Part shown: positions 55,210-64,000 of the stretch, one piece after another
Position numbering within the stretch: position 1 is the stretch's first letter
Layout: each line of letters starts with the position of its first letter
NCBI GenBank assembly: GCA_964384215.1
Contig: CAYLLB010000017.1
Coordinates: 1 to 64,000 of the forward strand
Length of the DNA: 64,000 nt
Direction: 5' to 3'
Source: JAJFUV01 sp964384215
Lineage (GTDB): Bacteria; Acidobacteriota; Terriglobia; Bryobacterales; Bryobacteraceae
Translations under genes and position numbers: made by a program
Notes under the pieces: generated by a model
Seen by the model: the letters and a program-made list of their open reading frames with translations, nothing else
What the model was told of the DNA's origin: nothing
The model's database searches: none

Positions 55210-57660
55210 ATGACGTCTTTTTCAGCAGCAGACGAACCATCCACCGACTCGCTGAGCGCTTACGGGAAAGCGAGATCGACCATTCAGGGCGCGCCGTTGA
55301 GCGCCGGGGAACTGGCAAAGATCGATGCCTACTGGAGGGCGGCGAAGTACCTGGCCCTGGGCATGATCTATTTACAGGCCAACCCCTTGCTCCGGGAGCC
55401 CCTGAAGGCCGAGCACATCAAGAACCGGCTGCTCGGGCACTGGGGATCCAGCCCCGGCCTCGCGTTCATCTACATCCACCTGAACCGGCTGATCAGGAAA
55501 TACGGCCTCAATATGATCTACCTGGCCGGTCCAGGCCATGGAGCGCCCGGCGTGCTGGGTCCCGTTTACCTGGAGGGAACCTACTCCGAGGTTTACCCGG
55601 AGAGCAGCCAGGACGAAGAGGGTCTGCGCCGGTTCTTCAAACAGTTCTCGTTCCCCGGCGGCATTGGCAGTCATTGCACCCCGGAGACTCCGGGCTCGAT
55701 TCACGAAGGCGGTGAACTGGGCTACGTCCTGTCGCATGCCTGCGGTGCCGCGTTCGACAATCCCGATTTGATCGTTTCCGCCGTGGTCGGCGACGGCGAA
55801 GCGGAGACGGGTCCGCTGGCGACTTCCTGGCACATCTCCAAGTTCCTCAATCCCATCCGGGATGGGGCGGTCCTCCCGATCCTTCACCTGAACGGTTACA
55901 AGATCAACAACCCCACGCTGCTGGCGCGGATCACGCACGAGGAACTGGAAGACCTGCTGCGTGGATATGGGTGGACTCCTTACTTCGTGGAGGGCGCCGA
56001 CCCGGAGAGCATGCACCAGGCCATGGCCGCCACCATGGAGCATTGCGTCCTGGAGATCCGGAAGCACCAGCAGGAATGCCGGACGAGCGGTGTTCCAAAG
56101 CGCCCCCGCTGGCCCATGATCGTGCTGCGTTCCCCGAAAGGCTGGAGTGCACCGGTAGAGGTGGACGGCCACCGGGTGGAAGGTTTCTGGCGCTCCCACC
56201 AGGTTCCGCTGGCGGACGTCAAGACCAATCCCGCGCACCTGAAGCTGCTTGAGAACTGGATGCGCTCGCTCAAGCCGGAAGAGCTGTTCGACCGTGAGGG
56301 CAGGCTGGTTCCGGAACTCAGGGACATTGCCCCAGCGGGGCTCCACCGCATGAGCGCCAATCCGAACGCCAACGGCGGAGTCGTGAAGAAGTCCCTGCGG
56401 CTGCCTGATTTTCGAGACTACGCTGTGAAAATCGAGCGTCCCGCGACAACCTCGGTCGAAAACGTGCCGCCTCTGGGGAATTTCCTGCGGGACGTGATGA
56501 AGTTGAACATGGACAACTTCCGCGTCTTCAGCCCCGACGAGAACACGTCGAACAAGCTGCAGGCCGTATACCAGGCGGCGAAGAAATTCTGGATCGCCGG
56601 TTACTTCCCCGAAGATCAGGACGGCACCGAACTGGCACCCGACGGGCGCGTCATGGAAATGCTCAGTGAGCACACCATGGCGGGGATGCTCGAAGGCTAC
56701 CTGCTCACGGGACGCAACGGTTTTCTCTCTTCTTACGAGGCGTTCGTCCATGTGGTCGACTCCATGTTTAACCAGCACGCCAAATGGCTGTCGATCTGCA
56801 ACCGCCTGTCCTGGCGCAGGAAGATCGCGTCATTGAACCTGTTGATCACCTCCACGGTCTGGCGGCAGGACCACAACGGTTTCACGCACCAGGATCCCGG
56901 CTTCCTGGACGTGGTTCTCAACAAAAGCGCCGCGGTTACGCGCATCTACCTGCCGCCCGACGCCAACTGCCTTCTCTCGGTGGCCAACCACTGCCTGGAA
57001 AGCGAGAACTACGTCAACGTGATCGTCTCCGACAAGCAGTTGCACCTGCAGTACCTCGATATTGAAGCGGCCATCACGCACTGCACCAAAGGCATCGGCA
57101 TCTGGGAATGGGCGAGCAACGACCAGGGCGTGGAACCGGATGTCGTAATGGCATCGGCCGGGGACATCCCGACGCAGGAGGCGCTGGCCGCCACCGCGCT
57201 GCTGCGTGAGAAGTTCCCGGACCTGAAGATCCGCTTTGTGAACGTGGTCGACCTGTTCAAGCTGCAGCCGACCTCGGAACACCCGCACGGATTGACGGAC
57301 CGGGATTTCGATTCCCTGTTCACGGTCGACAAGCCGATCATTTTCAGCTTCCACGGCTATCCCTGGCTGATTCACCGCTTGGCCTACCGCCGCAGGAATC
57401 ATCCCAACCTGCACGTGCGCGGGTACAAAGAGAAAGGCAACATCAACACTCCGATGGAACTGGCGATCAACAACGAGATCGACCGGTTCAGCCTGGCGAT
57501 CGATGTCATCGACCGCGTGCCGGTCCTGCAGCGCACGGGCGCGCACGTGAAGGAGGAGTTGCTCAACCGGCAGATCGCTTGCAGGAATTACGCCCACGAG
57601 CATGGCGTCGACAGCGCGGATGTCACGGGGTGGCAGTGGCCATACGAGAAGGTGGAATAG
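55210..57660 (+). CDS. xfp: Xylulose-5-phosphate/fructose-6-phosphate phosphoketolase
   Basis: An 816-residue ThDP enzyme that splits xylulose-5-P or fructose-6-P with phosphate into acetyl-phosphate and glyceraldehyde-3-P or erythrose-4-P. The N-terminal domain has LGHWGSSPGLAFIYIHLNRL, GPGHGAPG and the ThDP site GDGEAETGPLATSWH with NGYKINNPT. The middle contains FSPDENTSNKL, EGYLLTGRNGFLSSYEAF and TSTVWRQDHNGFTHQDPGF. The C-terminal domain ends VTGWQWPYE. Length and motifs fit the XFP family well. The gene has AAGGAG upstream and is followed after one base by the glucan phosphorylase. With acetate kinase two genes on, it completes a phosphoketolase bypass. Confidence 0.96.
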   Translation: MTSFSAADEPSTDSLSAYGKARSTIQGAPLSAGELAKIDAYWRAAKYLALGMIYLQANPLLREPLKAEHIKNRLLGHWGSSPGLAFIYIHLNRLIRKYGLNMIYLAGPGHGAPGVLGPVYLEGTYSEVYPESSQDEEGLRRFFKQFSFPGGIGSHCTPETPGSIHEGGELGYVLSHACGAAFDNPDLIVSAVVGDGEAETGPLATSWHISKFLNPIRDGAVLPILHLNGYKINNPTLLARITHEELEDLLRGYGWTPYFVEGADPESMHQAMAATMEHCVLEIRKHQQECRTSGVPKRPRWPMIVLRSPKGWSAPVEVDGHRVEGFWRSHQVPLADVKTNPAHLKLLENWMRSLKPEELFDREGRLVPELRDIAPAGLHRMSANPNANGGVVKKSLRLPDFRDYAVKIERPATTSVENVPPLGNFLRDVMKLNMDNFRVFSPDENTSNKLQAVYQAAKKFWIAGYFPEDQDGTELAPDGRVMEMLSEHTMAGMLEGYLLTGRNGFLSSYEAFVHVVDSMFNQHAKWLSICNRLSWRRKIASLNLLITSTVWRQDHNGFTHQDPGFLDVVLNKSAAVTRIYLPPDANCLLSVANHCLESENYVNVIVSDKQLHLQYLDIEAAITHCTKGIGIWEWASNDQGVEPDVVMASAGDIPTQEALAATALLREKFPDLKIRFVNVVDLFKLQPTSEHPHGLTDRDFDSLFTVDKPIIFSFHGYPWLIHRLAYRRRNHPNLHVRGYKEKGNINTPMELAINNEIDRFSLAIDVIDRVPVLQRTGAHVKEELLNRQIACRNYAHEHGVDSADVTGWQWPYEKVE

Positions 57661-57661
57661 A

Positions 57662-60187
57662 ATGATTGATCCAAAACAATCGCAGCCCGTTCCCGAAATC
57701 CCAAATTCGAATGCGCTGACCGAACTTGCGCTCGACCTGCACTGGTCCTGGAACCATTCGGCGGATGAAATCTGGAAGCGGCTGGACCCGGAGCTTTGGG
57801 AGCTTAGCGCGAACCCGTGGGTCATCCTGCAGACCATTTCACCGAAGAAGCTCGAGAGCATTTCAGACCCAGTTTTCCGCCGGCGCGTGAAACAGTTGCT
57901 CGCTGAGACGAACGACAAATGGGCTGCCGCGGGATGGTTTCAGCACGCTTATCCAAATGTCCCGCTCCGGGCCGTCGCGTACTTCAGCATGGAGTACATG
58001 CTCAGCGAGGCCTTGCCGATATACTCCGGCGGGCTCGGCAACGTCGCCGGCGACCAACTCAAAGCCGCCAGCGACCTCGGCATACCCGTCGTCGCCGTGG
58101 GACTGCTGTACCAACAGGGCTATTTCCGCCAGGAGATTGACGCACGCGGCGAGCAACAGGCGCTTTATCCCACGAACGAACCCGGCCAGTTGCCGATCAC
58201 GCCGGTGCGAACCCCGGACGGCGAGTGGTTGCGGATACCGCTCATGCTGCCGGGTAACAAGGTTTGGGTCCGCACCTGGCAGGTTCAAGTAGGCAGGGCC
58301 AAGCTCTACCTCCTGGATACAAACGATCCCGCCAATCTGCCCCAGCATCGGGGTATCACGAACGAGCTGTACGGCGGCGGACCGGAGTTGCGTCTCAAGC
58401 AGGAGTTGCTTCTCGGAATCATGGGGTGGCGCCTGCTGCGTATGCTTGACATCCAGCCGGAGGTGTGCCACCTCAACGAGGGCCACGCCGCGTTCGCCGT
58501 GCTTGAACGTGCTCGCGATTACATGAGAGATACCGGGCGGCCATTTCACGAAGCGCTCGCGGTCACGCGGGCCGGGAACGTCTTCACTACGCACACCGCC
58601 GTGGATGCGGGCTTCGACCGGTTCGCCCCGGCGCTGTGCCGGCAGTACATGTCGCAATACGCCCAGGACGTTCTCCGGATCTCCGTTCGTGAGTTGCTCG
58701 CGCTGGGACGCAAGAATCCGGAGGATGACTCCGAGCCTTTTAACATGGCCTATCTCGCGATCCGCGGCAGCGGATCGGTGAACGGCGTGAGCCGCCTGCA
58801 TGCGAAGGTCAGCCGCCGCCTGTTTCAGCCGCTGTTCCGGAAGTTTCCGGAAAGCGAGGTGCCGGTCGGCCACGTAACAAACGGTATCCACGTGCCGACC
58901 TGGGATTCGAACGGGGCCGATCGCCTATGGATGGACCTTTGCGGCAAAGGGATGTGGCGGGGCGACCTGGGAGATGTCGAAAAGAATTTCCGCACCGTCG
59001 ATGACGGACGTCTCTGGGACATGCGCACGGAGGGACGGAGGGCCCTGGTGGAGTACACCCGTGAGCGATTCGCGCGCCAGGAGGCCGGCCACGGCGCGTC
59101 TCCGCTGCAGCTACAGGAGGCGCAAGGCATCCTCGATTTCGATACCCTGACGCTGGGCTTCGCGCGCAGGTTTGCCACCTACAAGCGGCCATGCCTCCTT
59201 CTGCACGACCCCGAACGCCTGGCCCGGATTCTCACCGATCCACGCCGACCCGTACAACTTGTGCTGGCGGGGAAAGCTCATCCGAAAGACGGGCCCGGCC
59301 AGGCGCTGATCCGCGAATGGACGAGCTTTGTCCGCCGGCCGGACGTGCGCCCGCACGTGGTGTTTCTGAGCGACTATGACATGCTGCTGGCGGAGCGCCT
59401 GGTAGAGGGCGTGGATGTCTGGATCAACACGCCGAAGCGCCCGTGGGAGGCCAGCGGCACCAGCGGGATGAAAGTGCTGGTGAACGGCGGGCTGAACCTG
59501 TCCATACTGGACGGATGGTGGGCCGAGGCGTACTCGCCCGAGGTGGGGTGGGCCATCGGCGACGGAGAGGAGCACGGCGACGATCCCGCCTGGGACCGCA
59601 CCGATGCTGAGGCCCTGTACTCAGTTCTGGAAACTCAGGTTATTCCTGAGTTTTACGACCGGGACGACATGGGGATTCCGAGAGCCTGGATCTCGCGCGT
59701 ACGGGAGAGCATGGCGCGGCTGACGCCCGCGTTTTCGGCTAACCGCACGGTCCGCCAATACACGGAAGAGCACTACCTTCCGGCCATGGCCGCCTATGCG
59801 GCGCGCGCCGCAGACAATGGGAAAACCGGTGCGAGTGTTCTCGCCTGGCAGAGGGAGATCGCCCGGCGCTGGAAGGACATTCGCTTCGGAGAACTCAAAG
59901 TCGATACGCAAGACGGCGAGATGTTGTTCGAGGTCGAGGTGTACCTTGGCGGTCTGGATCCAGACGCAGTGCGCGTCGAATTGTATGCGGATGCGCCTAT
60001 CGGCGGGGGCGCTCCGTTCCGGCAGGAGATGAGCCGGACCGAACCGTGCACCACCGGTTGCGTGGCGTACGTCTACTCAACGCGGGCGCCCGCGACCCGC
60101 CCGGCGAGCGATTTCACTCCGCGTATCATTCCATACCATCCGGCAGCCTTGCCCGTCGAAGTCGACCGGATGCTCTGGCAGAAATGA
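57662..60187 (+). CDS. glgP: Alpha-glucan phosphorylase (GT35, DUF3417 type)
   Basis: An 841-residue PLP-dependent phosphorylase releasing glucose-1-P from storage alpha-glucan. It has the N-terminal DUF3417 segment (LALDLHWSWNHSADEIWKRLD), followed by the GT35 core: YFSMEYMLSEALPIYSGGLGNVAGDQLKAASDLG, VCHLNEGHAAFAVLER, TTHTAVDAGFDRF and VTNGIHVPTWDS. The PLP lysine lies in EASGTSGMKVLVNGGLNLSILDGWW. The start ATG at 57662 follows the phosphoketolase stop by one base and uses AAGGTGG upstream. A frame-open start 60 bases earlier would overlap that gene. Placed between phosphoketolase and acetate kinase, it would feed glucose-1-P toward acetyl-phosphate. Confidence 0.95.
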   Translation: MIDPKQSQPVPEIPNSNALTELALDLHWSWNHSADEIWKRLDPELWELSANPWVILQTISPKKLESISDPVFRRRVKQLLAETNDKWAAAGWFQHAYPNVPLRAVAYFSMEYMLSEALPIYSGGLGNVAGDQLKAASDLGIPVVAVGLLYQQGYFRQEIDARGEQQALYPTNEPGQLPITPVRTPDGEWLRIPLMLPGNKVWVRTWQVQVGRAKLYLLDTNDPANLPQHRGITNELYGGGPELRLKQELLLGIMGWRLLRMLDIQPEVCHLNEGHAAFAVLERARDYMRDTGRPFHEALAVTRAGNVFTTHTAVDAGFDRFAPALCRQYMSQYAQDVLRISVRELLALGRKNPEDDSEPFNMAYLAIRGSGSVNGVSRLHAKVSRRLFQPLFRKFPESEVPVGHVTNGIHVPTWDSNGADRLWMDLCGKGMWRGDLGDVEKNFRTVDDGRLWDMRTEGRRALVEYTRERFARQEAGHGASPLQLQEAQGILDFDTLTLGFARRFATYKRPCLLLHDPERLARILTDPRRPVQLVLAGKAHPKDGPGQALIREWTSFVRRPDVRPHVVFLSDYDMLLAERLVEGVDVWINTPKRPWEASGTSGMKVLVNGGLNLSILDGWWAEAYSPEVGWAIGDGEEHGDDPAWDRTDAEALYSVLETQVIPEFYDRDDMGIPRAWISRVRESMARLTPAFSANRTVRQYTEEHYLPAMAAYAARAADNGKTGASVLAWQREIARRWKDIRFGELKVDTQDGEMLFEVEVYLGGLDPDAVRVELYADAPIGGGAPFRQEMSRTEPCTTGCVAYVYSTRAPATRPASDFTPRIIPYHPAALPVEVDRMLWQK

Positions 60188-60204
60188 AGGCCCGGTGAAG
60201 AACC

Positions 60205-61440
60205 ATGAACATTCTCGTACTCAACGCGGGAAGCTCCAGTCTCCGGTTTCAGCTCATTTCCACCGCTGAGGGCGGCCGGCGGGACGATGACGTCCGCCTG
60301 TGCCGCGGCCGCGTGGAGCGCATCGGCGGGGAAGCCATCATATCCGCCGAAAACGCGCGTGGCGACCAGCAGAAGTTCACGGCTCCCGTGCGCGACATGA
60401 CGGCGGCGCTCGACCGCGTGCTGCGCTGGCTCGCCTCGGACGCTTCCGGCGTGAATGAGATCCGCAGTTGGTCGGACATCCACGCGGTGGGGCACCGCGT
60501 AGTACATGGCGGGGAACTGTTCCACGACTCGGCCCTCATCACGAGCGAGGTCCTCAAAGGGATTGAAGACTGCATCGACCTGGCGCCCTTACACAATCCC
60601 AACAACCTGAAAGGCATTCTGGCCGTGCGCGAGATTTGCGGCGAGTCCATGCCGCAGGTCGCGGTGTTCGATACCGCCTTCCACTCTTCGATTCCGGAGC
60701 ACGCTTACCTATACGCGGTGCCTTATCACCTCTACCGCCGCCACCGCATCCGCCGCTACGGATTCCACGGCACGTCCCACCGCTACGTGGCGTACCGCTA
60801 TCAGATGATGCTGAGCCTGAGTCCGGAGCAAACCAACATCATCACGCTCCACCTCGGCAACGGCTGCTCCGCGACGGCGATCCGTGGCGGGCGCTCGGTC
60901 GATACGACGATGGGCATGACGCCGCTCGAAGGCCTCGTCATGGGAACGCGCTCCGGCGATGTCGATCCCGCGATCATGAACCTGATCGCGACCAAGGAAG
61001 GCATGTCGCCGCACGAGGTGGAGACGCTTCTCAATACCCAGTCCGGACTGCTGGGCGTTTCCGGCCTGACCAACGACATGAAGGTCCTGCTGGAGGAGTT
61101 GAAGGAGCACGACGACCGGAGGGTGCGCCTGGCCATCGAGGTCTTCTGTCACCGGGCGCGGAAGTACACCGGCGCGCTGCTGGCTTCGGCTGGCGGGGCG
61201 GATGCGGTGATCTTCACCGGAGGAATCGGGGAGAATTCTCCCGAAATCCGGGCGCGCATTTGCGCCGGCCTCCAGTGGGCCGGCTTGACGCTCGATGAAG
61301 GCTTGAACCAGCAGACGATCGGCCGGGAGGAACGCATCAGCTCGAAGGAATCCCGCCTGGCGGCGTACGTGATTCCAACCGACGAAGAACTGCTCATCGC
61401 GCGCGATACCGCGCAGTGCGTGCTGGCGGCGCGCTCGTAA
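60205..61440 (+). CDS. ackA: Acetate kinase
   Basis: A 411-residue cytoplasmic kinase converting acetyl-phosphate and ADP to acetate and ATP. Motifs of the ASKHA fold and family are all present: ILVLNAGSSSLRF, GHRVVHGGE, VFDTAFHSSIPEHAYLYAVPY, RYGFHGTSHRYVA with the catalytic Arg/His region, LHLGNGCSATAI, MGMTPLEGLVMGTRSGDVDPAI and FTGGIGENSPEIR. It starts 17 bases after the phosphorylase stop and ends the three-gene operon. Here it takes the acetyl-phosphate made by phosphoketolase, yielding ATP without phosphotransacetylase. Convergent with the RhaT-like gene. Confidence 0.96.
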   Translation: MNILVLNAGSSSLRFQLISTAEGGRRDDDVRLCRGRVERIGGEAIISAENARGDQQKFTAPVRDMTAALDRVLRWLASDASGVNEIRSWSDIHAVGHRVVHGGELFHDSALITSEVLKGIEDCIDLAPLHNPNNLKGILAVREICGESMPQVAVFDTAFHSSIPEHAYLYAVPYHLYRRHRIRRYGFHGTSHRYVAYRYQMMLSLSPEQTNIITLHLGNGCSATAIRGGRSVDTTMGMTPLEGLVMGTRSGDVDPAIMNLIATKEGMSPHEVETLLNTQSGLLGVSGLTNDMKVLLEELKEHDDRRVRLAIEVFCHRARKYTGALLASAGGADAVIFTGGIGENSPEIRARICAGLQWAGLTLDEGLNQQTIGREERISSKESRLAAYVIPTDEELLIARDTAQCVLAARS

Positions 61441-61455
61441 TTTCGGTTCCAGCCC

Positions 61456-62451
61456 TCAGGCCCGGTTGGCATAGCCGAGCCCGGCGATTGCGACCAGCAG
61501 AAGTGCGAGTCCGAACAACAATTGCCGCGTAGCGCGCCGGGGCGCGCCCTTCCATTCGCCGCTCACCACGCCAAGCACGTTCGCCACCAGCACCATGGTC
61601 GACATCAGGATGCCCCAGCCCAGCGAAGGCCCCAACGGGCCGAGGCGCCGGGCGCCCACGCCGTAGATGGAGATTCCCGCCATCCACGCCACGCCCATCA
61701 CGATGCCCAGAAACAGCATGCGGCAGGATCCCGGCGCGCGGTAGTTCAATGCGGATTTGTTTTTCGAGAGCAAGTACACTGCATATCCGGCGTTCAGTAG
61801 GAACAGCGGCAAGGTCAAAAGGGTCCACAGGGCATTGCCGGCGAGTTGGGCGTCCGCGCCAAGCGACTGCGCGCGCGCCGACACTTCTCCGCCGAACGCG
61901 AAGCCGAGATTGCCGCATGCCGAGAGCAGGCCGGACGCCACGCACAGCGCGATCCCGCGCCCGTACGGCCGGCCTCCCGTGGCCACCGTTTCCTTCCACC
62001 GCCCCGCGAAAGAACAGACGCTTACCCCCGCGAGCATGATCGCGAGCGCGATGCCGGTCAGTAAGGTCTGCCGCGCGTCCGCCCCCTGCGTCATCAACGG
62101 AATGACTGCGCCCGCTGTGGCCGCGACGCCAAGAATCACCGCGAATCCGAGCGCCAGGCCGACCGCGTCCACGCCCAGGCCGAACGTGAGCGCGCCCGCG
62201 CCCCACGCCATCCCGAACAGAATAGTGGAGAGAACCGCGCTGCCGCTGATCCCTATGTACACCTCGGCCAGCCGCGGGATGGTGGCGGCCGCTACCAGCC
62301 AGGGGCAAATCAGATAGGCCGTGACCGCGAAGATCAGCCAGTAGTTCTCCCACTTCCAGCCCTTCATGTACTTGCTGGGGAAAAGGAAACTACCCTGAAA
62401 GGCCCCCGCAAGCAGCACCAGCGCCAGTCCGGGAAGGATTGCAGAATTCAT
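61456..62451 (-). CDS. RhaT-like transporter (drug/metabolite superfamily, sugar-proton symporter family)
   Basis: A 331-residue, roughly ten-helix permease of the L-rhamnose-proton symporter (RhaT) group. Family marks include LLAGAFQGSFLFPSKYMKGWKWENYWLIF at the N-terminus, WGAGALTFGLGVDAVGLALGFA, and GISIYGVGARRLGPLGPSLGWGILMS near the end. RhaT imports rhamnose, but related proteins carry other sugars or small molecules. The ATG overlaps the stop of the aminotransferase gene (ATGA), so it is translated with it. The operon also contains an M20 peptidase, so the substrate may be an amino-acid or amide derivative. No rhamnose catabolic genes are nearby. Confidence 0.87.
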   Translation of the reverse strand: MNSAILPGLALVLLAGAFQGSFLFPSKYMKGWKWENYWLIFAVTAYLICPWLVAAATIPRLAEVYIGISGSAVLSTILFGMAWGAGALTFGLGVDAVGLALGFAVILGVAATAGAVIPLMTQGADARQTLLTGIALAIMLAGVSVCSFAGRWKETVATGGRPYGRGIALCVASGLLSACGNLGFAFGGEVSARAQSLGADAQLAGNALWTLLTLPLFLLNAGYAVYLLSKNKSALNYRAPGSCRMLFLGIVMGVAWMAGISIYGVGARRLGPLGPSLGWGILMSTMVLVANVLGVVSGEWKGAPRRATRQLLFGLALLLVAIAGLGYANRA

Positions 62452-63590
62452 CGTCTCACCTGGTTTGCAGGGGCGAGCGAAGCGAGCGCCGCCACTAGAG
62501 TCTCCACGTCCGGCGCGTCGTTATACAAATGGACGGAAGCGCGCACGCGCCCGTCCCCGCGCCACACCACAATGCCGCTCTGTTCGAGCGCGTCACCGAT
62601 CCGTTCCGCTTCCGGGTGTTCGAAGCTCACGATGCCCGCCTGCTGCGTTGGGTCTTCGGGCGTCAGGACGTCGAAGCCGAGTTCCGCGAAGCAGTTTCGG
62701 AGCGAAAGCACCAAGGGCCGCAACGTGCTTTGCAGGCGCTCCACGCCGGCCTCGTTCAATAGATCGAGGCTGCGCCGCAGGGCGTACAGCGACGCGAAGT
62801 TCGGCATGCCGGCCTCGAGATACCCAGCACCTTCTTTGCACTCAAACGTTTCGAAGCGGTCCGGGCGGAAGATGTCCTTCACCGAGTACCATCCGAGCAC
62901 GCCGGGCGCCGCAAACCGGGCATTCGCTTCCGGCGCCACATAGACCAGGGCCGTGCCGTGAATTCCCAGCAGCCATTTGTAGGCGCTGCACACCAGGTAG
63001 TCGACTCCGGCGAGCGGAATGGGAATGCGCCCTGCGGCTTGCGTCACGTCGAGAGAGAAGAACGCTCCGGCGCGATGCGCCTCGGCCGCCAGTTCGGGAA
63101 TGTAAGTGAAGTTCGTGCCGCTTTTGTAACTCACCTGACTCGTCGTAACCAGGCGCGTGGCCGGTCCGATGGCGGAGGCAAACTGGTCGAGCGTAACCGT
63201 GCCCCTGGAGGAGCGCACCACGCGCAACCGCACGCCGCGATGTCGCAGGCGCAGCCAGGCGAGTACGTTCGCCGGAAATTCGAGATCCGTGGTGACGACT
63301 TCGTCGCCGGGGCGCCAGTCGATGGAATTCGCCAGGGCGTTCAGCCCGTCGCTCACGCTCGCCACGAAAGCGACATCTTCGGCGTTCACACCCAGCATCC
63401 GCGCGGCGGCTTTCCTGCACTTGTGCCCTTCCTCGTAGAGGCGGCTGCGCCCGCTGGTCCCCAGGCTCTTGTCGCGATAGTACGTGGCAAGCGCTTCCTC
63501 GGCGAAACTCGGAAGCAGTCCTTCGGCCGCAGTGTCCAGATACGTGACCTCGCGGCTCCTTGGGAACATGCTCTTACACGGCAGATCCAA
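62448..63590 (-). CDS. Class V aminotransferase (cysteine desulfurase/isopenicillin-epimerase-like)
   Basis: A 380-residue PLP enzyme. The Schiff-base lysine is Lys205 in CSAYKWLLG, the PLP-N1 aspartate lies in FFSLDVTQAAG, and the phosphate-binding region includes ASVSDGLNAL and Ser154/Tyr155 of QVSYKSG. The start is a TTG at 63590 because AGGAGG lies exactly six bases upstream; an ATG seven codons on (63569) is the alternative. Such enzymes catalyse transamination, epimerisation or desulfuration of small amino acids. It follows the M20 peptidase by 12 bases and overlaps the RhaT-like transporter start. Its natural substrate is not clear; no Isc/Suf partners are present, so a desulfurase role is less likely. 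Confidence 0.87.
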   Translation of the reverse strand: MDLPCKSMFPRSREVTYLDTAAEGLLPSFAEEALATYYRDKSLGTSGRSRLYEEGHKCRKAAARMLGVNAEDVAFVASVSDGLNALANSIDWRPGDEVVTTDLEFPANVLAWLRLRHRGVRLRVVRSSRGTVTLDQFASAIGPATRLVTTSQVSYKSGTNFTYIPELAAEAHRAGAFFSLDVTQAAGRIPIPLAGVDYLVCSAYKWLLGIHGTALVYVAPEANARFAAPGVLGWYSVKDIFRPDRFETFECKEGAGYLEAGMPNFASLYALRRSLDLLNEAGVERLQSTLRPLVLSLRNCFAELGFDVLTPEDPTQQAGIVSFEHPEAERIGDALEQSGIVVWRGDGRVRASVHLYNDAPDVETLVAALASLAPANQVRR

Positions 63591-63602
63591 AGCGGTCCTC
63601 CT

Positions 63603-64000
63603 CTAGTCAAAAGCCATCATCACGCGGCGGTAGAACTCCGCCGCCATCTCTACCTGGTCGCAATCGACGTACTCGACGGCCGCGTGCGCCTGGTCGATGC
63701 TGCCGGGTCCGGCCACGATGCTCGGAATTCCCACGGCGGCCAGTTTGCTGGCGTCGCTGCCGTACGGCACGCCGGCGGGCTCCGCGTTCAGGCGCATGTC
63801 CGCCAGGACAGCGCCGGCGGAGGCCACAATGCGCTCGTCGCGGCGGGTTTCGAGCGGCAGGTCCTGGAGCATGGGATCATCCACACGCGCTTCGACGCTG
63901 GGCAACTGCGCCACCAAGGCGCGGATTTCGTCCACCGCCCCGGCGGGCGTTTCGCCTGGCAGCAAGCGCCGGTCGATCTCGATGGTGCAGTTTTCCGGAA
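63603..64000 (-). CDS. M20-family metallopeptidase (ArgE/DapE/carboxypeptidase G2-like), partial
   Basis: The C-terminal part of a larger gene whose start lies beyond the right edge. The visible 130 or so residues show the end of the dimerisation domain (NCTIEIDRRLLPGET, with the R-x-L-PGE signature) and the second catalytic half (YGSDASKLAAVGIPSIVAGPGSIDQAHAAVEYV), where G-PG and the following His bind zinc. Members hydrolyse N-acyl amino acids or short peptides in the cytoplasm. The stop codon is TAG at 63603-63605. It is the first visible gene of the operon with the aminotransferase and RhaT-like permease. Substrate unknown. Confidence 0.88.
   Translation of the reverse strand, partial: PENCTIEIDRRLLPGETPAGAVDEIRALVAQLPSVEARVDDPMLQDLPLETRRDERIVASAGAVLADMRLNAEPAGVPYGSDASKLAAVGIPSIVAGPGSIDQAHAAVEYVDCDQVEMAAEFYRRVMMAFD

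Overview
The window is about 64 kb of GC-rich bacterial chromosome. It most resembles a soil acidobacterium of the Bryobacterales/Solibacter type. This is an inference from family composition: very large TonB-dependent receptors with an N-terminal carboxypeptidase-regulatory-like domain, a fused 2-oxoacid dehydrogenase E1, a PEGA-domain Ser/Thr kinase, many secreted carbohydrate-active proteins, and PfamA-type FAD oxidoreductases of polysaccharide loci. No rRNA, CRISPR array, prophage or insertion sequence was seen. One tRNA-Ala(CGC) runs off the left edge and one M20 peptidase runs off the right edge.

Layout. 1-12 kb: tRNA-Ala, a methyltransferase, a small Flp-type pilin, a secreted unknown protein, serS, a fused E1 alpha/beta dehydrogenase, a PEGA-domain kinase and an AlkD-like protein. 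8.7-18.9 kb: a sugar-acid-type catabolic regulon. It has a TonB-dependent receptor, a GntR/FCD regulator, a secreted esterase, an FAD oxidoreductase, a DapA/NanA-type aldolase, a sialidase-like propeller and an MFS transporter. Copies of one 16-bp palindrome (TCGTTATCGATAACGA, two perfect and one diverged) sit in front of its transcription units, and the MFS gene carries a single-base frameshift. 18.9-24.5 kb: a tandem metallo-beta-lactamase-fold protein, an alpha-galactosidase and glutamine synthetase glnA, closed by a strong terminator. 24.7-33 kb: two full-length paralogous TonB-dependent receptors flank a 293-residue relative on the other strand that has lost three internal blocks in frame. 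33-42.9 kb: glnE (the adenylyltransferase for GlnA), an OmpA-like protein, a DegT aminotransferase with a Gfo/Idh oxidoreductase, a Tat-exported isomerase-like protein and an alpha/beta hydrolase. 42.9-45.8 kb: a divergent AAA ATPase/secretin pair of pilus or secretion type. 45.8-54.9 kb: a minus-strand candidate exopolysaccharide operon (deacetylase-like plus glycosidase-like membrane protein, GT2 synthase, secreted unknown, secreted six-hairpin glycosidase) and a divergent anchored FkbM methyltransferase. 55.2-61.4 kb: phosphoketolase, alpha-glucan phosphorylase and acetate kinase packed as one operon, which would take stored glucan to acetate and ATP. 61.4-64 kb: an M20 peptidase, class V aminotransferase and RhaT-like transporter operon.

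Together the genes point to a heterotroph that takes up and degrades plant or microbial polysaccharides, with classical adenylylation control of nitrogen assimilation and a possible surface polysaccharide and pilus apparatus. Starts were re-chosen from ribosome-binding sites, signal peptides and family lengths where these disagreed with the longest reading frame. All family assignments rest on reading motifs by eye, without database searches.
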